Source: Sphingomonas glaciei (GTDB taxonomy: Bacteria > Pseudomonadota > Alphaproteobacteria > Sphingomonadales > Sphingomonadaceae). Taken from it: a stretch of DNA of 64,000 nt. The stretch's first letter is position 1; every line of letters begins with the position of its first letter. Where the stretch lies: positions 2,203,001 through 2,267,000 of the forward strand of contig NZ_CP097253.1 of assembly GCF_023380025.1 (NCBI RefSeq), read 5' to 3'. Both the position numbers and the translations under genes were made by a program. Below the pieces are notes generated by a model, which saw nothing but the letters and a program-made list of their open reading frames with translations, was not told where the DNA came from and did no database searches. This document shows, piece by piece, positions 36,188-47,550 of the stretch.

Positions 36188-36251
36188 TTTGCCTGCCGCC
36201 AGAGGCGGTGAGCGAGGACAGGGGGCCGTGCACCGACCTTGCGACTAGCGC

Positions 36252-37253
36252 CTAATCCAGCAGCGGGTTTGCCGGCGTCACCGCGATGTCGGCGCTCTTG
36301 GCGACCGCCATCGCCCACTCGTGCACCAACGCGATCTCGTCGCGGTGCACCGACGCGGCGCTCGCCTGGTTGGTCTTGCGGCTGCCGGCATCGAACTGCT
36401 CGCCCGACTTGGCGTTGCGGCTGAACACTGCGGCGATGACCCCCTCGCGCTCGGCGTCGCTTCCGGCCACGTCGAACAAGCCGTCGATCGCTTCGAGCGC
36501 GCGCCGGGGGTCGGCCAGCAGGGTCTCGCTGTTCAGCGTCCGCACCCGATCCCCGAACCGCTGCGCGATCTGATCGTAGAGCCGATGCTGCGCCAGCCAC
36601 CCGGCGGCGGCCGCCTGCAGGTCGGTGAGCAGGAAATACTCCTCGGCGGTGAACCCCGGGAGGATCAGATTCTCGCGCAGCTGCTTGGCCAGCAGGTCTC
36701 GCACCCAGCGCCGCCCCCACAGACCCTTGTTGGCGATCGAGCCGATGAAATGCTCGAGCGGCGCGTAAAGCAGCACTGCCCGCGCGTCGGGCCGCGCGCC
36801 CAGCATCGCCGGGGCCAGCCCGTTGACCACATTGGACGGCTTGATCACGCCCACCTCACCCGCCCGCCAGGGCCGCGCCAGCAGTGCCAGCGCTTGCCCC
36901 AGCACCTCCGCCAATTGCGCCGGCTCGGCACCGCGCAGGCGCCAGCCGACGAGGTCGTTGAGGATCGTCGGCTCCTTCAGGCTGAACGACGATCCCGGCC
37001 GGTTATAGGCGTTGGCGAGCAGGGTCGAGCAGCAATAGGCCGAGTGGAAGATGAAGTTGAGCCGCCCGCCGAACGACTGCAGCCCCGCCGTGTCACTCCT
37101 CGCCACCACCCGTGGCTGGCCCGGGCCGCCCAGTTCGTCGTCGATCAGGAACGGCACGCGGGCCCGGGTCGCGCGATCGATGCTGCGGAAGTGCACCGCA
37201 TCGTGGGTCGGATCGTAGCGATGCGCCAGCCACTCGGGCCCAAGACTGCTCAT
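36252..37253 (-). CDS. sulfotransferase-like P-loop protein of unknown function
   Basis: I do not place this 333-residue protein in a named family with certainty. A PAPS-loop-like element, FIFHSAYCCSTLLANAYN near residue 68, resembles the RSGTTLL loop of sulfotransferases; KEPTILND near 93 recalls the substrate region, and VLLYAPLEHFIGSIANKG near 150 the 3'-phosphate-binding segment. A basic end follows. It is next to a TonB receptor and divergent, 91 bp, from a beta-hydroxylase gene. Sulfotransferase fold is inference. Confidence 0.6.
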   Translation of the reverse strand: MSSLGPEWLAHRYDPTHDAVHFRSIDRATRARVPFLIDDELGGPGQPRVVARSDTAGLQSFGGRLNFIFHSAYCCSTLLANAYNRPGSSFSLKEPTILNDLVGWRLRGAEPAQLAEVLGQALALLARPWRAGEVGVIKPSNVVNGLAPAMLGARPDARAVLLYAPLEHFIGSIANKGLWGRRWVRDLLAKQLRENLILPGFTAEEYFLLTDLQAAAAGWLAQHRLYDQIAQRFGDRVRTLNSETLLADPRRALEAIDGLFDVAGSDAEREGVIAAVFSRNAKSGEQFDAGSRKTNQASAASVHRDEIALVHEWAMAVAKSADIAVTPANPLLD

Positions 37254-37344
37254 GGCCGCCTTATCGGGAAGGCGCGGGACGACCGCAAGCGATGGCCCGT
37301 CGAGCGCCTTGCAAGCGGCGGCGGGCGCCCCCTATGCTCGGGCG

Positions 37345-38511
37345 ATGGTGCAGCCCGAGGATCCCCGCCGCTATAATCAGCTCGGCATGCAGGCGCTGGC
37401 CGAGCAGCGCTTCGCCGATGCCGCGACCGCCTTTGCGCGGGCGGCCGAGCTCGACCCGGCCGAGCCGCTGCTGCAGGTCAATCTCGCCGCGGCGCAGCGC
37501 CAGGCCGGGAACGACGCAGGCGAGCAGCAGGCGCTCCAAGCCGCGCTGGCGCTCGATGCGCGGCACTTCACCGCCAACCTTCGCCTGGCCGAATTGTTCG
37601 AGCGGCAGGGACTGCTGTCCAAGGCCGCGCCGCACTGGGCGGGGGTGGTGCAGCTCGCAGCGGCGATGAACCCGCGGCCGCCGCTGGCCGAGGATGCGCT
37701 GGCCCGCGGCACCCGCTTCCTCGACCACCACAACCGCGAATTCCAGAGCGCGCTGGAGCGCGAGCTCGGCGATGCGCTGGACGGCCCCGACAGCCGCCGC
37801 TTCCGCGCCGCGGTCGACGTGATGATGGGCAAGCGGCGCGTCTACCAGAACGAGTGCCACGGCGTGCACTTCCCCTTCCTCCCCGCCGACGAGTTTTTCG
37901 AACGCCGCCACTTTCCCTGGTTCGACGAACTGGAAGCGCAGACCCCTGCGATCCGCGAGGAGGCGCTGGCGCTGCTCGCCGGCGGCAATGCGGCGATCCG
38001 GCCCTACGTCCGTCAGCCCAAGGGCACCCCGCAGAACAAGTGGACGCCGCTCGACGACAATCTCAACTGGGGCGCCTGCTTCCTGTGGGAATATGGCGTG
38101 CGCAACGATCCGGTGTGTGCGCTCTGCCCGCAGACCGCGGCAGCGCTGGAAAAGGTGCCGCGCAGCCATGTGCCGGGCAAGGCGCCCTCGGCCTTTTTCT
38201 CGATCCTCCAGCCGGGCGCGCACATCCCGCCGCACACCGGCGTCACCAACAGCCGCGCGATCATCCACCTGCCGCTGGTGGTGCCCGACGGCTGCACGTT
38301 CCGGGTCGGGGGGGAAACGCGGGCGTGGCGCGAGGGGGAAGCCTTCGCGTTCGACGACACGATCGAGCATGAAGCCTGGAACCGCAGCGACGAAGTGCGG
38401 ATCGTGCTAATCTTCGACGTCTGGAATCCGCACCTGACCCCGGCCGAGCAGGATCAGCTGGCCCGGCTGTTCGCGGTGGTCGACAAGGGCCTGGTCGCCC
38501 CGCGCGCTTAG
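37345..38511 (+). CDS. aspartyl/asparaginyl beta-hydroxylase family protein with TPR N-terminus
   Basis: The 388-residue product has a TPR-like helical N-terminus (about 1-110; YNQLGMQALAEQRFADAATA, then AALALDARHFTANLRLAELF) and a C-terminal Asp_Arg_Hydrox (2-oxoglutarate/Fe2+) domain. The iron-site His residues are visible in HIPPHTGVTNSRAIIHLPL (about 295) and TIEHEAWNRSDEVRIVLIFD (about 340). It hydroxylates Asp or Asn side chains in target peptides. It converges on the TPR-sulfotransferase gene with a four-base stop overlap. The N-terminus is unusually fused to TPRs. Confidence 0.85.
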   Translation: MVQPEDPRRYNQLGMQALAEQRFADAATAFARAAELDPAEPLLQVNLAAAQRQAGNDAGEQQALQAALALDARHFTANLRLAELFERQGLLSKAAPHWAGVVQLAAAMNPRPPLAEDALARGTRFLDHHNREFQSALERELGDALDGPDSRRFRAAVDVMMGKRRVYQNECHGVHFPFLPADEFFERRHFPWFDELEAQTPAIREEALALLAGGNAAIRPYVRQPKGTPQNKWTPLDDNLNWGACFLWEYGVRNDPVCALCPQTAAALEKVPRSHVPGKAPSAFFSILQPGAHIPPHTGVTNSRAIIHLPLVVPDGCTFRVGGETRAWREGEAFAFDDTIEHEAWNRSDEVRIVLIFDVWNPHLTPAEQDQLARLFAVVDKGLVAPRA

Positions 38512-39968
38512 TCGGGCAGCGGGACGCCCGCGGCCTCGAGCATTCGCCGCACCGGCTCGAGAGGTGCCGCATAATGCCGCCACCGGCCCGACGAGCGGGC
38601 ATGCAGCGGTTGGCGGACCTGCCAGTTGCTCGCTGTCCGCACCGTGCCCGCCTGCGCCGGGCGGAGCAGCCGGTCGTCCCACGAAAGCTGCAGGAAGCCG
38701 GCCAGCGGACGCAGCGCCGCCTCGGGCTCTCGCACCAGCGCGTCGTAGCTGAAGTCGTGGATCCGCCCCGGCATGATCCGCCGCCAGTGCTGCATCAGCC
38801 GGTGGTGCTGGATCGCCTGGTGCGCCGCATCCTCCAGCCGGTGGCCGTAGGATACGCCGTCGCCGAAGCGCAGGAACAGGGTCGAGACCAATGTGTCGAG
38901 CGGGTGGCGGCTGGTGTGGACGATCGGCGCCGCTGGAAACAGCGTCTGAATCAGCCCGATGTGCCGGAAATTGTCGCACCTCTTGTCGGTCGTGCGCCGC
39001 CCCGCGCCCGGGACCAGCGCAGCCTCGGCGCGATAGGCCGCGCGCAACTGATCGAGGAGGTCGGCGGGAAGTTGCAAAATCGCTTCGGGGTAGGGCTGCA
39101 GGCCGGCGGCGATCGCCGGGACGGCCTCGAGCTCCCCGCCCGCGCGGACGTCGGGGTGCCGGGCGAGGATCTGCTCGGTGAGGGTGGAGCCGGAGCGGAA
39201 CGGTCCGCACAGGAAGATCGGCGCGGCCTGGTCGATCGCGGTCTCGGGCCAGGCCTCGGGGAAGGCGGCGATCAGCCTGCTCACCAACTGCTCGAAGGCG
39301 GCGCGATCGTAGCGCCGCCCGCTCAGCTGCTCGGACAGGCGGTTGGCCTGCAGCAGCGTGCTGAACGCTTCGCCGTAGCGTTCCCCCGCATCCTGCGCCG
39401 ACGCCAGCGCGAACAGCAATTCGGCTTGGTCTTCTGTGCTACCCCCGCGGCGCATGGCGGCCGTAAGGTCAGCGGCGACTTGCCCGGGATCACCCCCCTG
39501 CAGGTCGATCATCGCGATCCGCGCGAGCGCCCTGCCATTGCCCGGCGCGGCCTCGAGCAGGCGGCGGTAAGCGCCCTTCGCCTCCTCGGTCCGGCCTTCG
39601 TCCTCGAACAATTGCGCCAATCCCGCCAGCGCCGGAGCGAAGCCGGGCTGCAACGTCAGTGCGCGCTCATAGTCGGCGACCGCCTCGTCCGTCCGGAACA
39701 GGTGGTCGGCAAGGATCGCCGCGCGGTTCACATGCGCTTCCTCGGGCCCGGCGACGCCTGCTTCGAGCGCCCGTCCGTAAGAACCCAGCGCCTCCTCAAA
39801 CCGGCGCAACGCGCGCTGGACCCAAGCGAGGTTGAACCACGCATCGGCCAGCGCCGGCGCCGTCTCGGCTGCTGCCGCGAACGCATCCGCCGCGTGTACC
39901 AGGTCGCCCCGCTGCAACGCAGCGGCTCCCTGCTGCATCAGCCCCTGTGCACGATTGCCCGTGATCAT
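38508..39968 (-). CDS. TPR-containing sulfotransferase
   Basis: The 486-residue product has TPRs in the first ~230 residues (ALQRGDLVHAADAFAAAAE, ALGSYGRALEAG, AVADYERALTLQPGFAPAL) and a C-terminal sulfotransferase domain. Its PAPS-binding loop is FLCGPFRSGSTLTEQIL near residue 270, with IVHTSRHPLDTLVSTLF near 370 as the 3'-phosphate site. Such proteins may sulfate protein or glycan targets held by the TPRs. ATG 39968 is taken as the start. It is convergent with the beta-hydroxylase and divergent from a small secreted-protein gene. Confidence 0.85.
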   Translation of the reverse strand: MITGNRAQGLMQQGAAALQRGDLVHAADAFAAAAETAPALADAWFNLAWVQRALRRFEEALGSYGRALEAGVAGPEEAHVNRAAILADHLFRTDEAVADYERALTLQPGFAPALAGLAQLFEDEGRTEEAKGAYRRLLEAAPGNGRALARIAMIDLQGGDPGQVAADLTAAMRRGGSTEDQAELLFALASAQDAGERYGEAFSTLLQANRLSEQLSGRRYDRAAFEQLVSRLIAAFPEAWPETAIDQAAPIFLCGPFRSGSTLTEQILARHPDVRAGGELEAVPAIAAGLQPYPEAILQLPADLLDQLRAAYRAEAALVPGAGRRTTDKRCDNFRHIGLIQTLFPAAPIVHTSRHPLDTLVSTLFLRFGDGVSYGHRLEDAAHQAIQHHRLMQHWRRIMPGRIHDFSYDALVREPEAALRPLAGFLQLSWDDRLLRPAQAGTVRTASNWQVRQPLHARSSGRWRHYAAPLEPVRRMLEAAGVPLPD

Positions 39969-40083
39969 GGGCGAAGGGTTAGTTTCCCGGCTCGCCCTTG
40001 GCCAGCAATTGTGCCGCACCACGCGCTGCGCTAACCTCGGTCATCGCCGCGGGCATGATCGACCGCGCATCAGGGAGACTGCC

Positions 40084-40349
40084 ATGATGGTCCTCGCAAC
40101 GGCTTTGTTGGTGGGCGCAAGCCAGGTTTCCGCTACTCCGGCGAGCCCGGTCGTGCCAGCCACCGCTGAAAACCCCGGCGCCAGGATCAAGTGCCGCAAG
40201 CAGCAGGTCACCGGCTCGCTCGCGCGCTTCACCAAGGAATGTCGCACGGTCGACGAATGGGCCAGGCTCGACGACGCCAACCGCGAGTCCGCGACCAAAA
40301 TCCAGGATCGCGGACTGGTCGTCGGCTGCGGAAGCAATCCGACCGGCTG

Positions 40350-40353
<4 letters not shown>
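40084..40353 (+). CDS. small secreted protein with paired Cys
   Basis: The 89-residue product has a short signal peptide ([17 protein letters not shown]) and a mature part with [27 protein letters not shown], where two Cys are spaced by ~16 residues around a basic TGS-type turn. Similar short KCR...TGS...CRT...EW proteins recur in sphingomonad genomes as unnamed families. AGGGAG precedes the ATGATG start. It ends four bases into the clpB stop region, convergently. Confidence 0.7.
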
Positions 40354-42950
<2,597 letters not shown>

Positions 42951-42980
42951 GAGTTCAGCTTCCCCTCTCTTCTCCAGGGA

Positions 42981-43008
42981 AGATAGTGTTGCCCATGAGC
43001 AACACAAG
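42981..43008 (-). promoter_or_regulatory. candidate RpoH (sigma-32) promoter of clpB
   Basis: On the minus strand CTTG is followed after 18 bp by CTATCT, close to the alphaproteobacterial heat-shock consensus CTTG-N17/18-CYTATnT. It sits 31 bp before the clpB start codon, placing the transcript start about 23 bases upstream of it. Confidence 0.55.
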
Positions 43009-43150
43009 GGTGTCGGGCGGGAGTGCGATCCCATCCAGCAACTTGGACACATTGGCTCGTCAATACGAACGATAGTGATTCAGGAGCTAAACCAGCCTCT
43101 CGTAGCTCTGTAATAAGCAGGCATATTATAGAGCGCAGATGCATATTTTT

Positions 43151-43174
43151 TCGGAACAAATTCTCTGGTTCCGA
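43151..43174. other. 7-bp inverted repeat in the receptor promoter region
   Basis: TCGGAAC at 43151-43157 and GTTCCGA at 43168-43174 flank a 10-bp AT-rich spacer. The size fits a dimeric regulator site, but it may be incidental. Confidence 0.35.
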
Positions 43175-43239
43175 GTATCCCGAGAGAGATCGGGCGGTAC
43201 CCGCCAATGCGGTGTGGCACTAGGTTCACACGGCGGATG

Positions 43240-43263
43240 GTGTCGACGAACGTTCGTCGACAC
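43240..43263. promoter_or_regulatory. 24-bp perfect palindrome, candidate operator of the second TonB receptor
   Basis: The half-site GTGTCGACGAAC is repeated exactly in reverse complement with no spacer, ending 80 bp before the receptor ATG. It is followed by TTGTATAC, a possible -10 region. Perfect palindromes this long are rare by chance and typical of dimeric repressor sites. No matching regulator gene is nearby. Confidence 0.65.
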
Positions 43264-43343
43264 ATTGTATACGGCGCCAGATCGCCTTTCCTAACCACCT
43301 CCCTGCGCAGCCGAGCAGCATTTCCGGCTGCCAAGGAGGAACA

Positions 43344-46300
43344 ATGCGCCGATCCAACCTATGCTCAACGGCAGCCTGGCAGGTTCTCACTTTGATGAGT
43401 GCCGGACTGCTCGCCGCCGCTCCTGCCGCCGCCCAAGATGCCGGTGGGCAGCCAAGTAGCGGGCAGCCCCAGAACCAGGATCAGTCGACCGGCGGCGCGC
43501 CGCAGGCCGGGGCCGAGGCGCCGGCCACTCCGATCAGCGACGCCAATGCCGACAGCACCGACGAGGAAATCGTCGTCACCGGCACGATCTTCCGCCGCAC
43601 CAACACCGAGACCCCTTCGCCGGTCACGGTTCTGTCGTCGAAATCGCTCGCACGCCGCGGCATCACCAACGTGTCGGACGCGGTTCGCGCGGTGTCGGCC
43701 GACAGCAGCGGCTCGATCCCCAACGCCTTTGCTGCTGGCTTCGGCGCCGGCGCCTCGGCTCCCTCGCTGCGTGGTCTCGGCGTCAACAGCACGCTGACCC
43801 TGTTCGATGGCCAGCGCGTCACCAACTATCCTTTGTCGGACGACGGCCAGCGCCTGTTCGTTGATCTGAACACCATGCCCCGCGTGTCGATCGAGCGGGT
43901 CGAAGTGCTCAAGGACGGCGCTTCGTCGACCTACGGAGCGGACGCCATCGGCGGCGTCGTCAACGTGATCCAGCGCAAGACCTTCAACGGCCTCGACGCC
44001 ACGGTGGAAGGCGGCACGTCGGAGCATGGCGGCGGCGACCAGTATCGCGGCTCGGTGCTTGCCGGGTGGGGCGATTACGAAGGGCGCGGCCTCAACTTTT
44101 ACGTTGGCGCGGAATATGAGCTCAACAAGAAGATCTACGCCCGCGACCGCGGCTTCCCCTTCAATACTAACGATCTGAGCAGCCTGCCGGGCGGCCTCAA
44201 CCTGAACGCCGATCTGCTTGATTCGGGCGGCACGCCGACGGTGGCATCGGTGCGCCGGGCGACGCAGCTCACCAACAACGACCTGCTCACGGCCATTCCG
44301 CTGTCGGCGGACGCCGGCGGCGGCGTCTTCACCCTGCTCAACCCTGCGCAGTGCACCGAAATCGGCGGGACGATCACGCTCGACCCCGACACCGGAAGCC
44401 GCAGCTGCGCGGAAAACCAGGTCGCCAACTATGGCGAGATCCAACCCAAGACCGAGCGCTATGGCATCGTGACGCATGGCGCTGTTCGCCTCGGCGACAA
44501 TACCGAAGCCTATCTGTCGATGAGCTGGTACCGGAATAACCTCGTCGCCGGCGGCTTCCCGCAGAATTTGCGCACCACCAGCCCGATCCAGACCAGCACC
44601 TTCGTGCTTCCAAACTATGTCTGCGCGGCCGGGGTCAATTGCGACACCGCGACCGACCGCCAGCTCAATCCCTACAACCCCTATGCTTCGACCACCGGCA
44701 ATCCGCTCGATAACGCCGCGCAGCTCTACTACCGCTTCGGCGCCCGCGACGGCTTCAATCTGGACGGTGGCTTCCGCAACGAAGTGCTGCGCGGGGCCTT
44801 CGGGGTCGCCGGCGGCTTCGGCAGCGGGTTCGACTATCGCGTCGACGCGGTCGGCACGCAGAGCCGTCTTCGCCTGACCAGCAACGTCGTCAGCCTGGCC
44901 GGCTTCACCGCGGCGATCGCGCGCGGCCAGTACAATCTGATCAACCCCGCCGCCAACAGCGCCGCGGTGCGCAACTCGGTCATCCTCGAGAACAGCTACA
45001 CCGCCACCTCCGCACTTTACGGCGTCCAGGGTGTCGTCACCAAGGACCTGTTCTCGCTTCCGGGCGGCAACCTGCAGGTCGGTGTCGGCGGCGCCTTCCG
45101 CCATGAATCGCTCGATAATCCGAACGGCAACCCGACCGGTGACTTCATCGGTTTCAACCAGGCCAATGCCAAGGGCGACCGCGACGTGTCGGCCGCCTTC
45201 TTCGAAGTGTCGGCGCCGATTCTGCGACAGCTCGAAGTGCAGGCGTCGGGTCGCTACGACCATTACTCGACCGGGTTCAGTGCCTTCTCGCCAAAGGTCG
45301 GCGTGAAGTTCACCCCGATCCGCCAGGTCGCCCTGCGTGGGACCTGGTCGAAGGGCTTCCGTGCTCCATCGTTCGCGGAAACCTCGGGCCAGATCACCGG
45401 CTTCACCACCTACACGCCCGGCGGCTATCAGTCGCTGTGCGAGCAGCATGGCGGAACCTATGACGACGGCTCGTGCGTCGGCGGCAGCCCCTACACCCGC
45501 AGCGGCCAGGCGCTCGGCTTCCGCAACAATGCGAACCCGGACCTCGACCCTGAAAAGTCGAACAGCCTGACGGCCGGTATCATCGTCCAGCCGATCCGCC
45601 AGTTCAGCTTCACGGTCGATTACTATCGCATCAAGAAGCGGAACATCATCACCGGCGGCCCGCTCTCCAGCGACGCGCTCGACGCTTATTACGAAGGCGG
45701 CACGTTGCCGGCGGGTTACGACGTCATTCTCAACCCGATCGATCCCCTGTTCCCGAACGGGATCCGCTCGGTCGCGATCATCGTCGGACCCTATGAGAAT
45801 GCCTCGTCGCTGGAGACCTCGGGCTTCGACTTCGCGGCGCAGGCTGATTTCCGCCTGGGGCCGAACCTCCGCTTCTCCAGCAACATCGAAGCGACGCGGA
45901 TCAACAAGTTCAATTTCCGCGCCTGCTCCGATGACAGCAGCGATGCTTGCGACCTCCAGCGCTATGTCAGCACGCAAGGGCCGTACATCATCTCGTCGGG
46001 CGCCGGCACGCCGCGCTGGCGCGGCAACTGGTCGAACAGCGTTGAGTTCGGTCCCGCCACGCTGACCGGCACCATCAACTATGTCAGCGGCTATCGTCAG
46101 ACGGCCGAGGACCAGAATGGCGCCGGGACGGGATCGGATTGCAGCACCAACCTGTACAATGCCGACTTCGCCTGCCGGACCAAGAGCTTCACCTGGGTGG
46201 ACCTGGTCGGCAGCTTCAAGATCACGGACAGCGTGACCCTGTACGGCAACGTGCTGAACCTGTTCGACAAGAAAGCGCCGATCAACCCGGCCAACTATGC

Positions 46301-46556
46301 CGCGTTCAACTACAACCCGACCTACACTCAGGCCGGTGCGGTGGGCCGCTTCTTCCGGGTCGGGCTGAACTTCAGCTTCCGTCCGAAGCCGGCGCCGATC
46401 GTGGAGGAGGTCGTCGCGGCCCCGCCGCCGCCGCCGGTCGCGCCGCCGCCGGCGACGCAGACCTGCGCCGACGGGTCGGTGATCCTGGCGACCGACACCT
46501 GCCCGGCCGCTCCGACGCCGCCGCCGCCGCCGGAGGTCGCACCGGTTCGCGGCTGA
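43344..46556 (+). CDS. TonB-dependent outer-membrane receptor with Pro-rich C-terminal tail
   Basis: The 1070-residue receptor has a signal peptide (SAGLLAAAPAAAQD), a TonB box (EEIVVTGTIFRR near 75), a plug (about 85-200; SLRGLGVNSTLTLFDGQR, SSTYGADAIGGVVNV), and a barrel whose last strand reads VGRFFRVGLNFSFR near residue 1012. Unusually, about 55 residues follow it: PAPIVEEVVAAPPPPPVAP, then TCADGSVILATDTCP with two Cys, then more Pro. AAGGAGG precedes the ATG. The ligand is unknown. A strong terminator follows at 46579. Confidence 0.92.
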   Translation: MRRSNLCSTAAWQVLTLMSAGLLAAAPAAAQDAGGQPSSGQPQNQDQSTGGAPQAGAEAPATPISDANADSTDEEIVVTGTIFRRTNTETPSPVTVLSSKSLARRGITNVSDAVRAVSADSSGSIPNAFAAGFGAGASAPSLRGLGVNSTLTLFDGQRVTNYPLSDDGQRLFVDLNTMPRVSIERVEVLKDGASSTYGADAIGGVVNVIQRKTFNGLDATVEGGTSEHGGGDQYRGSVLAGWGDYEGRGLNFYVGAEYELNKKIYARDRGFPFNTNDLSSLPGGLNLNADLLDSGGTPTVASVRRATQLTNNDLLTAIPLSADAGGGVFTLLNPAQCTEIGGTITLDPDTGSRSCAENQVANYGEIQPKTERYGIVTHGAVRLGDNTEAYLSMSWYRNNLVAGGFPQNLRTTSPIQTSTFVLPNYVCAAGVNCDTATDRQLNPYNPYASTTGNPLDNAAQLYYRFGARDGFNLDGGFRNEVLRGAFGVAGGFGSGFDYRVDAVGTQSRLRLTSNVVSLAGFTAAIARGQYNLINPAANSAAVRNSVILENSYTATSALYGVQGVVTKDLFSLPGGNLQVGVGGAFRHESLDNPNGNPTGDFIGFNQANAKGDRDVSAAFFEVSAPILRQLEVQASGRYDHYSTGFSAFSPKVGVKFTPIRQVALRGTWSKGFRAPSFAETSGQITGFTTYTPGGYQSLCEQHGGTYDDGSCVGGSPYTRSGQALGFRNNANPDLDPEKSNSLTAGIIVQPIRQFSFTVDYYRIKKRNIITGGPLSSDALDAYYEGGTLPAGYDVILNPIDPLFPNGIRSVAIIVGPYENASSLETSGFDFAAQADFRLGPNLRFSSNIEATRINKFNFRACSDDSSDACDLQRYVSTQGPYIISSGAGTPRWRGNWSNSVEFGPATLTGTINYVSGYRQTAEDQNGAGTGSDCSTNLYNADFACRTKSFTWVDLVGSFKITDSVTLYGNVLNLFDKKAPINPANYAAFNYNPTYTQAGAVGRFFRVGLNFSFRPKPAPIVEEVVAAPPPPPVAPPPATQTCADGSVILATDTCPAAPTPPPPPEVAPVRG

Positions 46557-46578
46557 GGACAATCATCAGCTACTGGGG

Positions 46579-46608
46579 AAGGGCGGCGCGAAAGCGTCGC
46601 CCTTTTTT
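46579..46608 (+). terminator. rho-independent terminator after the second TonB receptor
   Basis: An 11-bp stem AAGGGCGGCGC/GCGTCGCCCTT with a GAAA tetraloop and a following T run lies 22 bp after the stop. Confidence 0.9.
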
Positions 46609-46659
46609 CATGCGCAATATTGAGAGATTCGATCGTCCGGCCGAACGCGGCAAACGCGA

Positions 46660-47490
46660 TCAGAGCGGCGCCAGCGGATCCTTGACGGGCAGTGTCGACA
46701 CCGTCTCCCGCGGCTTCAGCGCCGGGGCCGCGCTCACCGTGGCGGTGGTCGATGCGGTCTCTGCCGGGCCCAGTCCGCCGATCGGGGCGGAGGCCAGCAC
46801 CGGCGCCTTCACCTCGACCTTCGGGCAGGCAAGGTGGCCATGGTCGTCGCGGCCCCAGGTGCGATACTTCCAGCTGTCCACGTGGAAGCGCATCTTGGTG
46901 TAGAAGCCCAGCCCGGCATTGAAGCGCGGGCCCTGGCGCTGATGCGCGCTGCACAGCCGTCCGATCATCGTATCGCGGCCGATCGGCTGCAGCGGCACGA
47001 AGTCGATCGCGCTCATCGAACGGTGCACGCTCTCGGGCGCTCCGCCGGCGCAGCGGTTGAGGGTGGCGTTGCGGAACACGCTGACCGGCTCGACCGGTCC
47101 GACCGAGGGGACCACATAATCGCGGACATAGCGAAGCGTGTTGACGATGTTCGACCATTCGTCCTGCGGCGGGACTTCGAACGGCTCGGCCCCGCAGCGG
47201 CGCCAATCGCTGGCGGTGCGCAACAGCTGCCAGGTCGGCGCGACATAGGAAACGCCGCTGCTCGTCAGATAATCGTGGAACAGCCGGACCTGTCCCGACC
47301 GCCACGGATTGCTGGCGATCCACCGCCGGTAGCCGGGTTCGTCCTGGCCGGGCTCGACATAATCGGCGGTCGGATTGAACGGCGCCGGAAACAGCATCGG
47401 CTGGGCAGCGCCCGCCACGGCGGTCGCCGCCTGCGCAGGCGCTGGGGCCGCGAGGACCGAGGCGAACAAGACTGACAGCAGGTGCCGCAT
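46660..47490 (-). CDS. M15-like (extensin-type) peptidoglycan peptidase, exported
   Basis: The 276-residue exported protein (signal MRHLLSVLFASVLAAPAPA) has the zinc-site pattern of M15/D-Ala-D-Ala carboxypeptidase-like enzymes: SVFRNATLNRCAGGAPESVH then RSMSAIDFVPL (His and Asp) and MRFHVDSWKYRTWG (His) near residues 150-210. It likely trims peptidoglycan cross-links. A Cys pair (RCAGG, LACPK) may form a disulfide. The C-terminal 40 residues are Ala/Pro-rich. It is divergent from the PHA-region gene. Confidence 0.75.
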   Translation of the reverse strand: MRHLLSVLFASVLAAPAPAQAATAVAGAAQPMLFPAPFNPTADYVEPGQDEPGYRRWIASNPWRSGQVRLFHDYLTSSGVSYVAPTWQLLRTASDWRRCGAEPFEVPPQDEWSNIVNTLRYVRDYVVPSVGPVEPVSVFRNATLNRCAGGAPESVHRSMSAIDFVPLQPIGRDTMIGRLCSAHQRQGPRFNAGLGFYTKMRFHVDSWKYRTWGRDDHGHLACPKVEVKAPVLASAPIGGLGPAETASTTATVSAAPALKPRETVSTLPVKDPLAPL

Positions 47491-47550
47491 GAGCACAGGA
47501 TAACGCGGCTCTTCTTGAAAAGACACTGAACGCCACTCACTTCGCCGTGC

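Larger units (their letters stand above)
42951..43343. promoter_or_regulatory. 393-bp intergenic region between clpB and the second TonB receptor
   Basis: No convincing gene is present; the short frames inside lack codon signal or a ribosome site. It is visibly more AT-rich than the coding DNA around. From left to right it holds the clpB leader and heat-shock-type promoter (42981-43008), an AT-rich stretch near 43110-43160, a 7-bp inverted repeat (43151-43174), a 24-bp perfect palindrome (43240-43263), and AAGGAGG before the receptor start at 43344. Confidence 0.8.

Noticed and set aside
34020..36233. 737-residue open frame antisense to the first TonB receptor
   Set aside because: Same cause; the sequence is low-complexity and the sense strand encodes a complete receptor.
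43023..43223. 66-residue frame in the clpB/receptor intergenic region
   Set aside because: No ribosome site and mixed composition without any recognisable pattern.
43365..46562. 1065-residue open frame antisense to the second TonB receptor
   Set aside because: It mirrors the receptor in the opposite strand, is rich in Arg/Gly/Asp/Val without domains, and results from strong GC bias at third positions.
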